Assembly (NCBI RefSeq): GCF_039540375.1
Contig: NZ_BAABEX010000007.1
Coordinates: 248,001 to 312,000 of the forward strand
Length of the DNA stretch: 64,000 bases
Direction: 5' to 3'
Source: Acidovorax_G lacteus
GTDB lineage: Bacteria > Pseudomonadota > Gammaproteobacteria > Burkholderiales > Burkholderiaceae_C
The notes under the pieces were generated by a model. That model did no database searches, was not told where the DNA came from, and was given only the letters and a program-made list of their open reading frames with translations. This document shows positions 28,258-36,260 of this stretch, piece by piece. A program made the position numbers and the translations under genes. Positions within the stretch are counted from its first letter, which is position 1. Every line of letters begins with the position of its first letter.

Positions 28258-29115
28258 TCAGGCGGCTGGCGACAGCAGGGTCGATTCGATCTTGCCCGCA
28301 AGCTGCGCCATCGCCAGGGCCGCCGGGCAGCCCGGGGTTTGCAGCAGCAGCAACTGGCGGCGCATCACCGCTTCACGCACGTAGGGGTCGGCGGGAATGT
28401 CGCCCATGTGGATCAGGCGCAGCGGCCGACCGGCTTGGGCGCTTACAAACCGATCAAGCACCTGCTGTAGCTGGCCAGTGATGGCGCGTCCGTCGCCAGG
28501 CCGCGCAGCCTGGTTGATCACCAGGCGCACATGCTGGCGTTTTTGCTGCATCGCCAGAACCTTGATGGCCGCGTAGGCGTCGGTCAGGGAGGTGGGTTCA
28601 GGGGTTGCGACCAGCAGCACTTCTGAGGCGAGCGATACCGAGAACAGCACCACATCGGAAATACCGGCCCCCGTGTCGAGCAACACCACGTCGTACTGCG
28701 GGGCCAGCGACTGGATCACACTAAGGAACTGGTTGCGCACTTCAGGGGTGAGCCGCGAATACTCGACCATGCCCGAGCCAGCCAGCAGTACGGAAAAGCC
28801 GCCAGGGGCGCGGACGATGGCTTCCTCCACCGTGGCTTTGCCGGTGAACACATCGTGCAGCGTCACCTTGGGGTGCAGGTTCAGCACCACGTCCAGGTTG
28901 GCCAGGCCCAGGTCGGCATCGAGCACCAGCACCCGCTGCCCACGGCGGGTCAGCGCAGCAGCCAGGTTGGCCGAGACGAAGGTTTTGCCCACGCCGCCCT
29001 TGCCGCTGGTCACGGCAATGATGCGGGCACCGGATACCACTTCTGCCGTGGCAGGCGTGTTGGTGGCACCGGACTCGGGAGTCGAGGGCAGGTTCGGGGA
29101 CTGTGCGTCGCTCAT
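28258..29115 (-). CDS. MinD/ParA-family ATPase (FlhG/FleN-like)
   Basis: This 285-residue deviant-Walker P-loop ATPase has the Walker A motif SGKGGVGKTFVSANLAAAL, with the signature first lysine, at about residues 37-55. VLVLDADLGLANLDVVL and VLLDTGAGISDVVLFS follow, as in FlhG/FleN/YlxH. No flagellar gene is in the window, so the FlhG label is by sequence only. It begins 9 bases after a diguanylate cyclase gene, and the two are surely co-transcribed. FleN/FlhG partners elsewhere are c-di-GMP-responsive, which makes the pairing suggestive. Confidence 0.88.
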   Translation of the reverse strand: MSDAQSPNLPSTPESGATNTPATAEVVSGARIIAVTSGKGGVGKTFVSANLAAALTRRGQRVLVLDADLGLANLDVVLNLHPKVTLHDVFTGKATVEEAIVRAPGGFSVLLAGSGMVEYSRLTPEVRNQFLSVIQSLAPQYDVVLLDTGAGISDVVLFSVSLASEVLLVATPEPTSLTDAYAAIKVLAMQQKRQHVRLVINQAARPGDGRAITGQLQQVLDRFVSAQAGRPLRLIHMGDIPADPYVREAVMRRQLLLLQTPGCPAALAMAQLAGKIESTLLSPAA

Positions 29116-29124
29116 CTCTTACTT

Positions 29125-29892
29125 TCAGTTCACGCCAGTGTCCGATGGGGGCGGTAGCTCACCCCAGCCCGAGGGCGAGTACATCGGCCCGAAGAGCAGG
29201 CTCTTTTCCTCGGCGCTCACGGTGCTGTCGGGCTGCTCTTCGATCTGCACGCAGTTGCGCCCCGAAGACTTCGCCAGGTACAGCTGCTGGTCCGCGCGGT
29301 CGATCCAGAGCATCGTGGTCGATCGGATCCATTGCAGGGCAAAGGCTCCGCCCACGCTGACCGTGACCTGGATCTGGGTCTGCGGCGCTACCTCAATGGA
29401 CGTGCTGGCCACGGCCCTGCGAATGCGCTCTGCCACCACACGGCCGAAGGCCGCCTGGCATGCGGGCAGCACCACGGCGAATTCTTCCCCGCCATAGCGC
29501 GCAAGGGTGTCCATAGGGCGCACGCACGATGCAAGGGTGCGTGCCACGGCTTGCAGTACGCGATCGCCCGCCGAATGCCCATACACGTCATTGACCGACT
29601 TGAAATGATCAATGTCGAGCATGAGAAGCAATGCGGCTTCACCAGAGCGGGTCACGCGGTCCAGTTCGCGCTCAAGTACGGTGCGAAAGTGCCGTCGGTT
29701 GGCGAGGCCGGTGAGGGGGTCGCGCAGAGACAGTTCGCAGAGGCCGTCGATCAGTCCTTGCACGTAGCCTGTGGGGCCATCCAACGGGCTCGTTGCTGGC
29801 AACCCGTTCGCGGTTTGTGCGACCAACGCGTGTGCCGTGTCCAGGCGCAACTGGCGCACATCGACGAGATAAGGGGCCTGGGAGTCAGTCAC
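29125..29892 (-). CDS. Diguanylate cyclase (GGDEF protein)
   Basis: This 255-residue protein is essentially a GGDEF domain with a short N-terminal lead. LSLRDPLTGLANRRHFRTVLE, LMLDIDHFKSVNDVYGHSAGD and the active site YGGEEFAVVLPA are intact. RPMD five residues before GGEEF is a complete inhibitory I-site. There is no transmembrane segment. The start is uncertain: I use the GTG at 29892 (VTDSQAPYLV), with a GTG at 29904 as alternative; neither has a clear ribosome site. It lies between sulP and the ParA-type ATPase on one transcript. Confidence 0.88.
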   Translation of the reverse strand: MTDSQAPYLVDVRQLRLDTAHALVAQTANGLPATSPLDGPTGYVQGLIDGLCELSLRDPLTGLANRRHFRTVLERELDRVTRSGEAALLLMLDIDHFKSVNDVYGHSAGDRVLQAVARTLASCVRPMDTLARYGGEEFAVVLPACQAAFGRVVAERIRRAVASTSIEVAPQTQIQVTVSVGGAFALQWIRSTTMLWIDRADQQLYLAKSSGRNCVQIEEQPDSTVSAEEKSLLFGPMYSPSGWGELPPPSDTGVN

Positions 29893-29984
29893 AAAAGGAC
29901 ACACGCTGAGTTGCGAGAAGTGTAGCAGTGGCCAGAGCTCAGACCGCGACGGTGCGAGGCGTGCGGGAGCTGTGTCTCGGAAGG

Positions 29985-31670
29985 TCAGGCATGGCTGCCG
30001 CAATCCAACTGGCGCAGCGCTGAGAGCGCGTCGGCGTCGGTGCGGTAGATTGCCAGCCCTGGGCTCTGGTCGTCCAGCAGCCCTGCGCGGCGAAGTACTT
30101 GCTCGACAGGCAGTTTGACGCCTGACAGGTGCAGCGTCCCACCTCTCGACTGCACCAGTGTGCGCAACCGGGCAAAGCACTCCACGCCAGTGGCGTCAAT
30201 GCGATTGATCGGTTGGGCCAGCAGGCACAGATGCACCACCTCAGGGTGCTCGCTCAGATGATCGCTGACACGTTGTTCCAGTGCACTGGCGGACGCGAAG
30301 TCGAGTTCGGCGTCCATGCGCAAAGCGAGCAAACCCGACGCCAGCGGTGGCAGATGCCACAGATGCCGGTCGCGCAGGCTGCCATCAGGGTGCAGGCCGA
30401 CCTCAATAATGCGCGGATGCAGGCGGTGGTACAAAAAATGGCTCAGATTCATCAGAATGCCGACCAGCACGCCCCAATACATGCGGGGTGCAGTGGCCAG
30501 TGTCAGCGCGAAGGTCACACCGCTCATGGCCGCCTCGATTCGGGACACGCGCCACAACTGCACGAACGACGAGGGCTTCAGCAGGCTCGTGACCGCCGTG
30601 ATGACCACGGCGGCGAGCACCGATTGCGGCACGTGGTACAGCGCTGGTGTGAGCCACAGCAGCACGACGAGCACGAGCACGATGGCAAACACCGTGGCCC
30701 AGCCGGTTTTGGCCCCAGCGTAGAGATTCAACGCGGAGCGTGAGAAGGACGCACTCGTGGCAAAGCTGCCGCACAGACCGCTGGAGATCTTGGCGAGGCC
30801 TTGACCGATCAGATCCTGGTTTTCATTCCAGCGAACTCCGGAGCGCTGGCTCTCTACCTTGGCGCTGGAGGCCGTTTCCAGAAAGCTCACCAGCGTCACC
30901 ACCAGCACGGGCATGATCAACGCCGACAGGGTGTGCCATGGCAGGGCGCCCGGCCAGTAGGCCGCAGGCAACCCAGACGGCAGCGGGCCGATGACGGCAC
31001 CGTCCGATTCTGCATACCCCAGGGCCCAACTCAGTGCGGCCGCGCCCGCAATCACCACCATGGCAGCCGGTGCGTGTGGCTTCCAGCGCCGTGCCAGCAC
31101 CAGCACCGCCAGGCTTCCCAGGCCAAACCCGGCAGCGGCCAGATCAAAGTGCCCGAAGGAGGGAGTGCCGAGCAGTGCTGTCCAGTCGGAGCGCAGCCCG
31201 GTGAGGGCCGGGAGCTGCGATGCCACGATCAGCAGCGCGGCGGCCTGGGTAAAGCCATTGAGCACTGGAGACGGTACCAGATTGAGCAGCCAGCCAAAGC
31301 GCGCGATTCCCATGCCGAGTTGCAGCAGACCGGAGAGCAGCGCAATCCACGCCGCAAGCGCCACCCACTGCGCGCTGCCCGGCTCTGCGAGTCCTGTCAG
31401 CGATGCCCCGATGAGCAAGCTTGTCAACGCGGTGGGCCCTACGCCAAGGCGGCTGGAGGCGCTGAACAGCACCGCCACCAAGGCAGGTATCAGCGATGCG
31501 TAGATGCCCGTGACCAGCGGCATGCCAGCCAGCGCGGCGTAGGCCACGCCCTGCGGCACCAGCATCAGACCCACGGTGGCTCCCGCCATCAGTTCGCCGC
31601 TCAGCAGCGCCAGGCTGGGTCTGGGCCATCCCAGAAATGGGAGCCAGCGGGTGAGGGTTGAGTGCTGCAT
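29985..31670 (-). CDS. SulP family anion transporter with STAS domain
   Basis: This 561-residue inner-membrane transporter of the SulP/SLC26 family moves sulfate, bicarbonate or related anions. Multiple hydrophobic helices fill about residues 20-415. The SulP signature LMLVPQGVAYAALAGMPLVTGIYAS lies near residue 37. The C-terminal STAS domain (about 440-550) includes the typical INRIDATGVECFARL block. The substrate cannot be told from sequence. The ATG at 31670 (MQHSTLTRWLPFLG) fits other family members. A diguanylate cyclase gene follows 92 bases downstream. Confidence 0.92.
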   Translation of the reverse strand: MQHSTLTRWLPFLGWPRPSLALLSGELMAGATVGLMLVPQGVAYAALAGMPLVTGIYASLIPALVAVLFSASSRLGVGPTALTSLLIGASLTGLAEPGSAQWVALAAWIALLSGLLQLGMGIARFGWLLNLVPSPVLNGFTQAAALLIVASQLPALTGLRSDWTALLGTPSFGHFDLAAAGFGLGSLAVLVLARRWKPHAPAAMVVIAGAAALSWALGYAESDGAVIGPLPSGLPAAYWPGALPWHTLSALIMPVLVVTLVSFLETASSAKVESQRSGVRWNENQDLIGQGLAKISSGLCGSFATSASFSRSALNLYAGAKTGWATVFAIVLVLVVLLWLTPALYHVPQSVLAAVVITAVTSLLKPSSFVQLWRVSRIEAAMSGVTFALTLATAPRMYWGVLVGILMNLSHFLYHRLHPRIIEVGLHPDGSLRDRHLWHLPPLASGLLALRMDAELDFASASALEQRVSDHLSEHPEVVHLCLLAQPINRIDATGVECFARLRTLVQSRGGTLHLSGVKLPVEQVLRRAGLLDDQSPGLAIYRTDADALSALRQLDCGSHA

Positions 31671-31908
31671 GGTGCGATTGTCAGGCCTTGGCGCTCCGTC
31701 CTGCACACGGTTCGATCCCCTGTGGTGCCCCATGGCGGGCTGCAGTGTGGCGCGCGCCCACTGCGGTGGCCCTGTAGCGGGGTGAAACCATCGCGGGGAG
31801 CCGTCGGCGTGAGTGGCCGTACGCTTGCGAACCAAGGCGTGCAGGCGATTCGACACGCAGCGGACGCAGTGGGCCGCACTTGTTCGGTCGCGGCGCTACC
31901 ATCGCCGC

Positions 31909-33171
31909 ATGACTGATCACTCTGCTTTGGGCGACGGCGCTGTGTCGTCGCCGCTGGCGCCGGCGACTGCCACCCAGCTCATTCACCATCCGTACCGTCC
32001 ACCCGCGGGTTTCGAGGCGCCCCAGATCGCCGTTCACAAGGCCTCGACCGTATTGTTCGCCAACGTGGCGGCAATGCGCGAGCGGGATTGGCGCAACAAG
32101 TCTGGCTACACCTATGGCCTGCACGGCACGCCCACCACGTTCGCGCTCGAGGAGCGACTCGCCTCCCTCGAAGGCGGACGGCATTGCCTGCTGGTGCCCA
32201 GCGGCCTGGCGGCCATCGCTTCGGTGGCTCTGGCATTGCTGAAACCGGGCGACGGTGTGCTGCTGCCCGACAACGTCTACGGCCCGAACCGGGACCTGGC
32301 GTTTGGCGAACTGGCCCGTTTCGGTGTCCGGCCGGTCTTGTACGACCCGCTGGACATTTCCGATTTGGCGGCCAAGCTGTCTCCGGACGTGCGTTTGGTG
32401 TGGCTGGAAGCACCAGGTTCGGTCACGATGGAGTTCCCGGATCTGACAGCCCAGGTCCGCTTGTGCCGCGAGTGCGGAGCGCTGGCCTTGCTGGACAACA
32501 CCTGGGGTGCCGGGCTTGCGTTCGCGCCGTTCGATCTTCTCGGAGACGGGCGCCTGGGGGTTGATGTGTCGGTGCATGCGCTGACCAAGTACCCCAACGG
32601 TGGCGGGGATGTGCTGATGGGCAGTGTGGTCACGCGTGACGAGGCCTTGCACCAGCAACTGAAGCTCACCCACATGCGGCTGGGGCTGGGCGTGGGCGCC
32701 AACGACGCCGAGGCCGTGCTGCGCGGATTGCCCAGCATGGCCTTGCGTTATCGCGCGCATGACCATGCGGCGCGCCGGCTGGCGGCCTGGCTGTGCACCC
32801 AGCCGCAGGTGGCGCAGGTGTTGCACCCGGCCTTGCCCGACTCTCCCGGGCATGCGCACTGGCAGGCGCTGTGTGGTACGGCCGACGGCGGGCAGGGTGC
32901 TGCCGCAGGGCTGTTCAGCGTGGTGTTCGACGCCCGGTATACCCAGCGCCAGGTCGATGCGTTTTGCGATGCGCTGTCCTTGTTCCGTCTGGGTTACAGC
33001 TGGGGTGGGCCGATGAGCCTGGTGGTGCCCTACACCCTGTCGGCCATGCGCTCGCGTCCCACGCCGCATCTGAAGCCGGGTTGTCTTGTGCGCTTTTCCA
33101 TCGGTCTTGAGCGGGTAGAGGATCTGCAGGCCGATTTGGCCCGGGCGCTGGCTGCGGCCTTGCAGGCATAG
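31909..33171 (+). CDS. metC: Cystathionine beta-lyase MetC
   Basis: This 420-residue PLP enzyme of the Cys/Met metabolism family cleaves cystathionine to homocysteine, pyruvate and ammonia. The PLP lysine is Lys227 in HALTKYPNGGGDVLMG. YTYGLHGTPTTFALEERLASLEG and LLPDNVYGPNRDLA are MetC-type blocks, and the C terminus has FRLGYSWGGPMSL, which favours beta-lyase over gamma-synthase. The N-terminal 20 residues are variable. The ATG at 31909 (MTDHSALGDG) precedes the conserved THLIHHPY-like segment. It is divergent from sulP with 238 bases between the starts. Confidence 0.9.
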   Translation: MTDHSALGDGAVSSPLAPATATQLIHHPYRPPAGFEAPQIAVHKASTVLFANVAAMRERDWRNKSGYTYGLHGTPTTFALEERLASLEGGRHCLLVPSGLAAIASVALALLKPGDGVLLPDNVYGPNRDLAFGELARFGVRPVLYDPLDISDLAAKLSPDVRLVWLEAPGSVTMEFPDLTAQVRLCRECGALALLDNTWGAGLAFAPFDLLGDGRLGVDVSVHALTKYPNGGGDVLMGSVVTRDEALHQQLKLTHMRLGLGVGANDAEAVLRGLPSMALRYRAHDHAARRLAAWLCTQPQVAQVLHPALPDSPGHAHWQALCGTADGGQGAAAGLFSVVFDARYTQRQVDAFCDALSLFRLGYSWGGPMSLVVPYTLSAMRSRPTPHLKPGCLVRFSIGLERVEDLQADLARALAAALQA

Positions 33172-33278
33172 GCGAGCACGCTGCCGGGGGCTTGGGGTGG
33201 TAGTTTCCTGAGTGGCGGCGTCCGATCCGCTGACTTAAGGTGTGGGCAGTAGCCCTAATGGCTGCAGGGAGAAATGCA

Positions 33279-34103
33279 ATGAGTGCCACCCCCATGCCGC
33301 AAGACACGCCGAGCACCGCGACTGCGATCGCGCTGAATCCGCTGCGCTGGTCCGATCCGCTGCGCTGGCTGGCGCTTGGCTGGCAAGACCTGCGCGCCGC
33401 TCCTGGGATTGCGCTGTTCTACGGGGCGTGCTTCTGGGGCATGGCCTTGGTGCTGGCCTGGGTGTTTCGTACGCGGCCGGAGTACACCATGTCGCTGGCC
33501 AGCGGTTGCCTGCTGGTAGGGCCTTTTCTCGCGATGGGGCTGTACGACACCAGCCGAAGGCGTGAGGCAGGGCAGCCTGCCGACCTGGGGCAGTCCATCA
33601 CCTGCTGGGACGCGCACTTGGGCAGCATGGGCATGCTGGTGCTGGTGCTGGTGGTGTTGGAACTGCTCTGGGGGCGTGCCTCGCTCGTGGTGTTTGCGGT
33701 GTTCTTCAACACGGGCATGCCCTCCACCACGGGGGTGCTGCAGGCGGTTTTCAATCCGGAGAACTGGACGTTCGTTGCGGTGTACATGGCGGTCGGCGGG
33801 GTGTTTGCTGCCCTCGTCTTCTCGTCCACGGTGGTCTCCATTCCGATGATCCTGGACCGCGACACCGATGCGCTCACGGCTGGCATCACCAGCATGCGCG
33901 TGGTGCTCGAAAACACCGGCGTGATGCTGCTCTGGGGCGCGATCATCACCGCTTTGGTGGTGGCTGCGCTGTGGCTGTGGGGGGCAGGGCTTCTGCTGGT
34001 GGGGCCGTTGCTGGGGCATGCGAGCTGGCATGCGTACCGGGCAGCGGTACAGCGTCCCGCTGCAACGCCAGTCGCAACGCCGGCATCCGGCACGACAGAT
34101 TGA
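33279..34103 (+). CDS. DUF2189-like integral membrane protein
   Basis: This 274-residue membrane protein has about six hydrophobic segments, at roughly 48-66, 75-95, 123-145, 165-185, 205-225 and 230-255. LGWQDLRAAPGIALFYGACFWG and GPFLAMGLYDTSRRREAGQP resemble the DUF2189 family found in alphaproteobacterial and betaproteobacterial cytochrome-oxidase neighbourhoods; no such genes are adjacent here. The function is unknown. The ATG at 33279 has an upstream GGGAGA. It is convergent with nothing and stands alone between metC and a small gene. Confidence 0.78.
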   Translation: MSATPMPQDTPSTATAIALNPLRWSDPLRWLALGWQDLRAAPGIALFYGACFWGMALVLAWVFRTRPEYTMSLASGCLLVGPFLAMGLYDTSRRREAGQPADLGQSITCWDAHLGSMGMLVLVLVVLELLWGRASLVVFAVFFNTGMPSTTGVLQAVFNPENWTFVAVYMAVGGVFAALVFSSTVVSIPMILDRDTDALTAGITSMRVVLENTGVMLLWGAIITALVVAALWLWGAGLLLVGPLLGHASWHAYRAAVQRPAATPVATPASGTTD

Positions 34104-34164
34104 GTCTCTCTCGCTGTCCTGTCGGCGTTTGTTACAGTCGATACCCAAACATTGAAAGCAGCTT

Positions 34165-34365
34165 GTGGCCACTCCCAACTACGGATACGAAAAACGCCAA
34201 CGTGAGCTGGCCAAAAAGCAAAAGAAGGCCGACAAGGCGCGCGAGCGTGCCCAACGCAAGGCCGACGGCACAGCCCACGACGAGGCTCCGGCGGACGATG
34301 CGGCCACGCCTGGTGCTGAGCCTGTGGCCTCCCAAAGCCCCATCAGCCCGTCGGCGGCTGGTTAA
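34165..34365 (+). CDS. Small basic hypothetical protein, 66 residues
   Basis: The protein starts at a GTG (MATPNYGYEKRQRELAKKQK...). Its first 35 residues are Lys/Arg/Glu-rich and would form one highly charged helix. The C-terminal half is Ala/Pro-rich and disordered. I recognise the N-terminal YGYEKRQRELAKKQKK pattern as recurring in Comamonadaceae and other proteobacteria, but no function is known to me. The strong charge pattern suggests nucleic-acid or ribosome association; that is inference only. Confidence 0.65.
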   Translation: MATPNYGYEKRQRELAKKQKKADKARERAQRKADGTAHDEAPADDAATPGAEPVASQSPISPSAAG

Positions 34366-34420
34366 AGGTTCCTGACATCCTATCGGTGCTGGCCGACAGC
34401 GCCATGGCTGCAGCGCATGT

Positions 34421-35107
34421 TCAGCGCAGCAGTTTGCGAAGCTCGGGCCACACATTGCCCAGCATGATGGGATGTGCCTCGGCCTTGGGGTGGATCCGAT
34501 CTGGCTGGAAGAGCTTCGTTGGATCGGGCCCATCGGCCACGCCCTTCAGGAAAAACGGCACCACGGCCGCTTTGTGCTGCCTTGCGACCTGCTCGAAGGT
34601 ATCGGCAAAGCGCTTGGCGTAGTCACTGCCATAGTTGGGCGGCACCTGCATCCCCACCAGCAGCACATGCGCTCCGGCCTGCTGGGCCGCCTGGGTCATC
34701 CAGCCCAGGTTGTCGGCGGTGTTTTGCAGGGGCAGACCACGCAGGGCGTCGTTGCCGCCCAGTTCGATCACGACATGCGTGGGCTTGTGCTGCGCCAGCA
34801 GGGCCGGCAGCCGCGAGCGCCCGCCCGAGGTGGTTTCGCCGCTCACGCTGGCATTGACGACTGTCGCAGCGAGTTTTTCTTGCGCAAGACGCTGTTCGAG
34901 CAACGCCACCCAGCCCGTGCCACGCGCAATGCCGTATTCGGCGCTCAGTGAGTCACCCAACACCAGGATGACCGCCGGCCCGCGCTTGTCCGCCGGTGCC
35001 TTGGCTGCGGCCTGCGCATTCTGGGCCGCAACCCATGTGGGGCAAATCCCCAGCCACAGGGCTGTTGCCCCGGCCGCGATACAGTGGCGTCGATTGAGAT
35101 GTCGCAT
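34421..35107 (-). CDS. tesA: Arylesterase / lysophospholipase TesA (SGNH hydrolase)
   Basis: This 228-residue secreted esterase/thioesterase has a signal peptide (RRHCIAAGATALWLGICPTWVAAQ). SGNH blocks are block I VILVLGDSLSAEYGI with the catalytic serine, block II glycine NASVSGETTSGG, block III VVIELGGNDALRGLP, and block V DRIHPKAEAHP with the catalytic His and Asp. It is divergent from the ABC ATPase gene with only 18 bases between start codons, as in the tesA/ybbA arrangement of E. coli. Confidence 0.93.
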   Translation of the reverse strand: MRHLNRRHCIAAGATALWLGICPTWVAAQNAQAAAKAPADKRGPAVILVLGDSLSAEYGIARGTGWVALLEQRLAQEKLAATVVNASVSGETTSGGRSRLPALLAQHKPTHVVIELGGNDALRGLPLQNTADNLGWMTQAAQQAGAHVLLVGMQVPPNYGSDYAKRFADTFEQVARQHKAAVVPFFLKGVADGPDPTKLFQPDRIHPKAEAHPIMLGNVWPELRKLLR

Positions 35108-35125
35108 CAAGTTCCGGAACCTTTC

Positions 35126-35836
35126 ATGTCTGATCAACCCTCCGCCCGCGCACTCCCGGTGATTTCCGTGGAGCATGTGTTCAAGTCGGTCGCCGATTCG
35201 ACCGGCTCGCTCGACATTCTGCGGGATATCGATTTCCGCCTCGCCGCACGGGAAACCGTGGCCATCGTCGGCGCGTCGGGCTCGGGCAAGAGCACGCTGC
35301 TGTCCATCATCGCCGGGCTCGACACACCCACGCGCGGCACCGTGCGGCTGGACGGGCAAGACCTGTTCGCCCTGGACGAAGACGCCCGGGCCGCGCTGCG
35401 CGCCCAGAAGGTGGGGTTCGTCTTCCAGAGCTTCCAGCTCATGGGCAACCTCACGGCCCTGGAGAACGTGATGCTGCCGCTGGAGCTGGCGGGCCAGCGC
35501 GATGCACGCGCCCGCGCATCCGAGATGCTCGGACGGGTGGGGCTGGGTGAACGGCTCCACCATTACCCCAAGGTCCTGTCGGGCGGCGAGCAGCAGCGCG
35601 TGGCGCTGGCGCGTGCTTTCGTTGTCAAACCTGCGGTGCTGCTGGCCGATGAGCCGACGGGCAGCCTGGACTTTGCGACCGGCGAGACCATCATGCGGCT
35701 GATGTTTGAACTCAACCGCGAGCAGGGGACAACCCTGGTGCTCGTGACGCACGACCGGAACATCGCAGCCCAGTGCGAGCGACGCATCACCATTGAAGCC
35801 GGTCAGGTGGCCCGCAACGAAGCCGCAAACGCCTGA
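35126..35836 (+). CDS. ybbA: ABC transporter ATP-binding protein YbbA-like
   Basis: This 236-residue ATPase of the MacB/LolD/YbbA class has Walker A GASGSGKSTLLSIIAG, Q-loop VFQSFQL, signature LSGGEQQRVALARAF, Walker B VLLADEPTGSLD and H-loop VTHDRN. Divergence from tesA identifies it with YbbA. In E. coli the gene is followed by the permease ybbP, but here a terminator and frmR follow instead. The ATP-binding subunit is therefore orphaned or works with a permease encoded elsewhere. Confidence 0.92.
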   Translation: MSDQPSARALPVISVEHVFKSVADSTGSLDILRDIDFRLAARETVAIVGASGSGKSTLLSIIAGLDTPTRGTVRLDGQDLFALDEDARAALRAQKVGFVFQSFQLMGNLTALENVMLPLELAGQRDARARASEMLGRVGLGERLHHYPKVLSGGEQQRVALARAFVVKPAVLLADEPTGSLDFATGETIMRLMFELNREQGTTLVLVTHDRNIAAQCERRITIEAGQVARNEAANA

Positions 35837-35855
35837 GCGCTGGATGCGCCAGAGC

Positions 35856-35883
35856 AGGCCGACCCTTGTGGTCGGCCTTTTTT
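35856..35883 (+). terminator. Intrinsic terminator after ybbA
   Basis: AGGCCGACC (35856-35864) pairs with GGTCGGCCT (35870-35878) across a 5-base loop, and a six-T run follows. This is a textbook Rho-independent terminator. It separates ybbA from frmR. Confidence 0.93.
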
Positions 35884-35894
35884 GTGTCTGGGCC

Positions 35895-35913
35895 TATACT
35901 CCACCCCAGTACC
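35895..35913 (+). promoter_or_regulatory. Probable FrmR operator overlapping frmR promoter
   Basis: TATACTCCACCCCAGTACC is a pseudo-palindrome: TACT and AGTA flank a C-rich core, the form of site bound by CsoR/RcnR/FrmR-family repressors. It starts with TATACT, a good -10 hexamer, 27 bases before the frmR start. Binding of FrmR here would block RNA polymerase. Inference from pattern and position. Confidence 0.6.
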
Positions 35914-35927
35914 TTACGCACCTACCC

Positions 35928-36206
35928 ATGCCCCATTCCGCCCACGAGAAAAAGCGTGTCATCACGCGCCTGCGCCGCATCCGCGGCCAGACCGAGGCGC
36001 TGGAGCGTGCCGTGCAGCAGGGCACCGACTGTGGCGCACTGCTGCAGCAGCTGGCGGCCCTGCGCGGCGCGGCCAACGGCCTCATGGCCGAAGTGCTCGA
36101 CAGCCATCTCCGCGAGACGTTTGGCGCCGCCCACGACCGCACCGAGCCCGCGGTACAGGCCGAGATTGACCAGCTGATGCGCCTCGTTCGCTCCTACCTT
36201 CGCTGA
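35928..36206 (+). CDS. frmR: Formaldehyde-sensing repressor FrmR
   Basis: This 92-residue all-helical repressor belongs to the CsoR/RcnR family. The residues needed for formaldehyde sensing are present: Pro2, Cys35 (GTDCGALL) and His60 (LDSHLRETF). RRIRGQTEALER and LRGAANGLMAEVLDSHLRETF match FrmR rather than nickel or copper members. Formaldehyde cross-links Pro2 to Cys35 in the known protein and releases it from DNA. It is the first gene of the operon with adhC, 54 bases apart. Confidence 0.93.
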   Translation: MPHSAHEKKRVITRLRRIRGQTEALERAVQQGTDCGALLQQLAALRGAANGLMAEVLDSHLRETFGAAHDRTEPAVQAEIDQLMRLVRSYLR

Positions 36207-36260
36207 CGGGGCTGCATCGCAGGCTTGCCGTTGTCCTTTTCTTGTTCTGGAGAACCTCTC

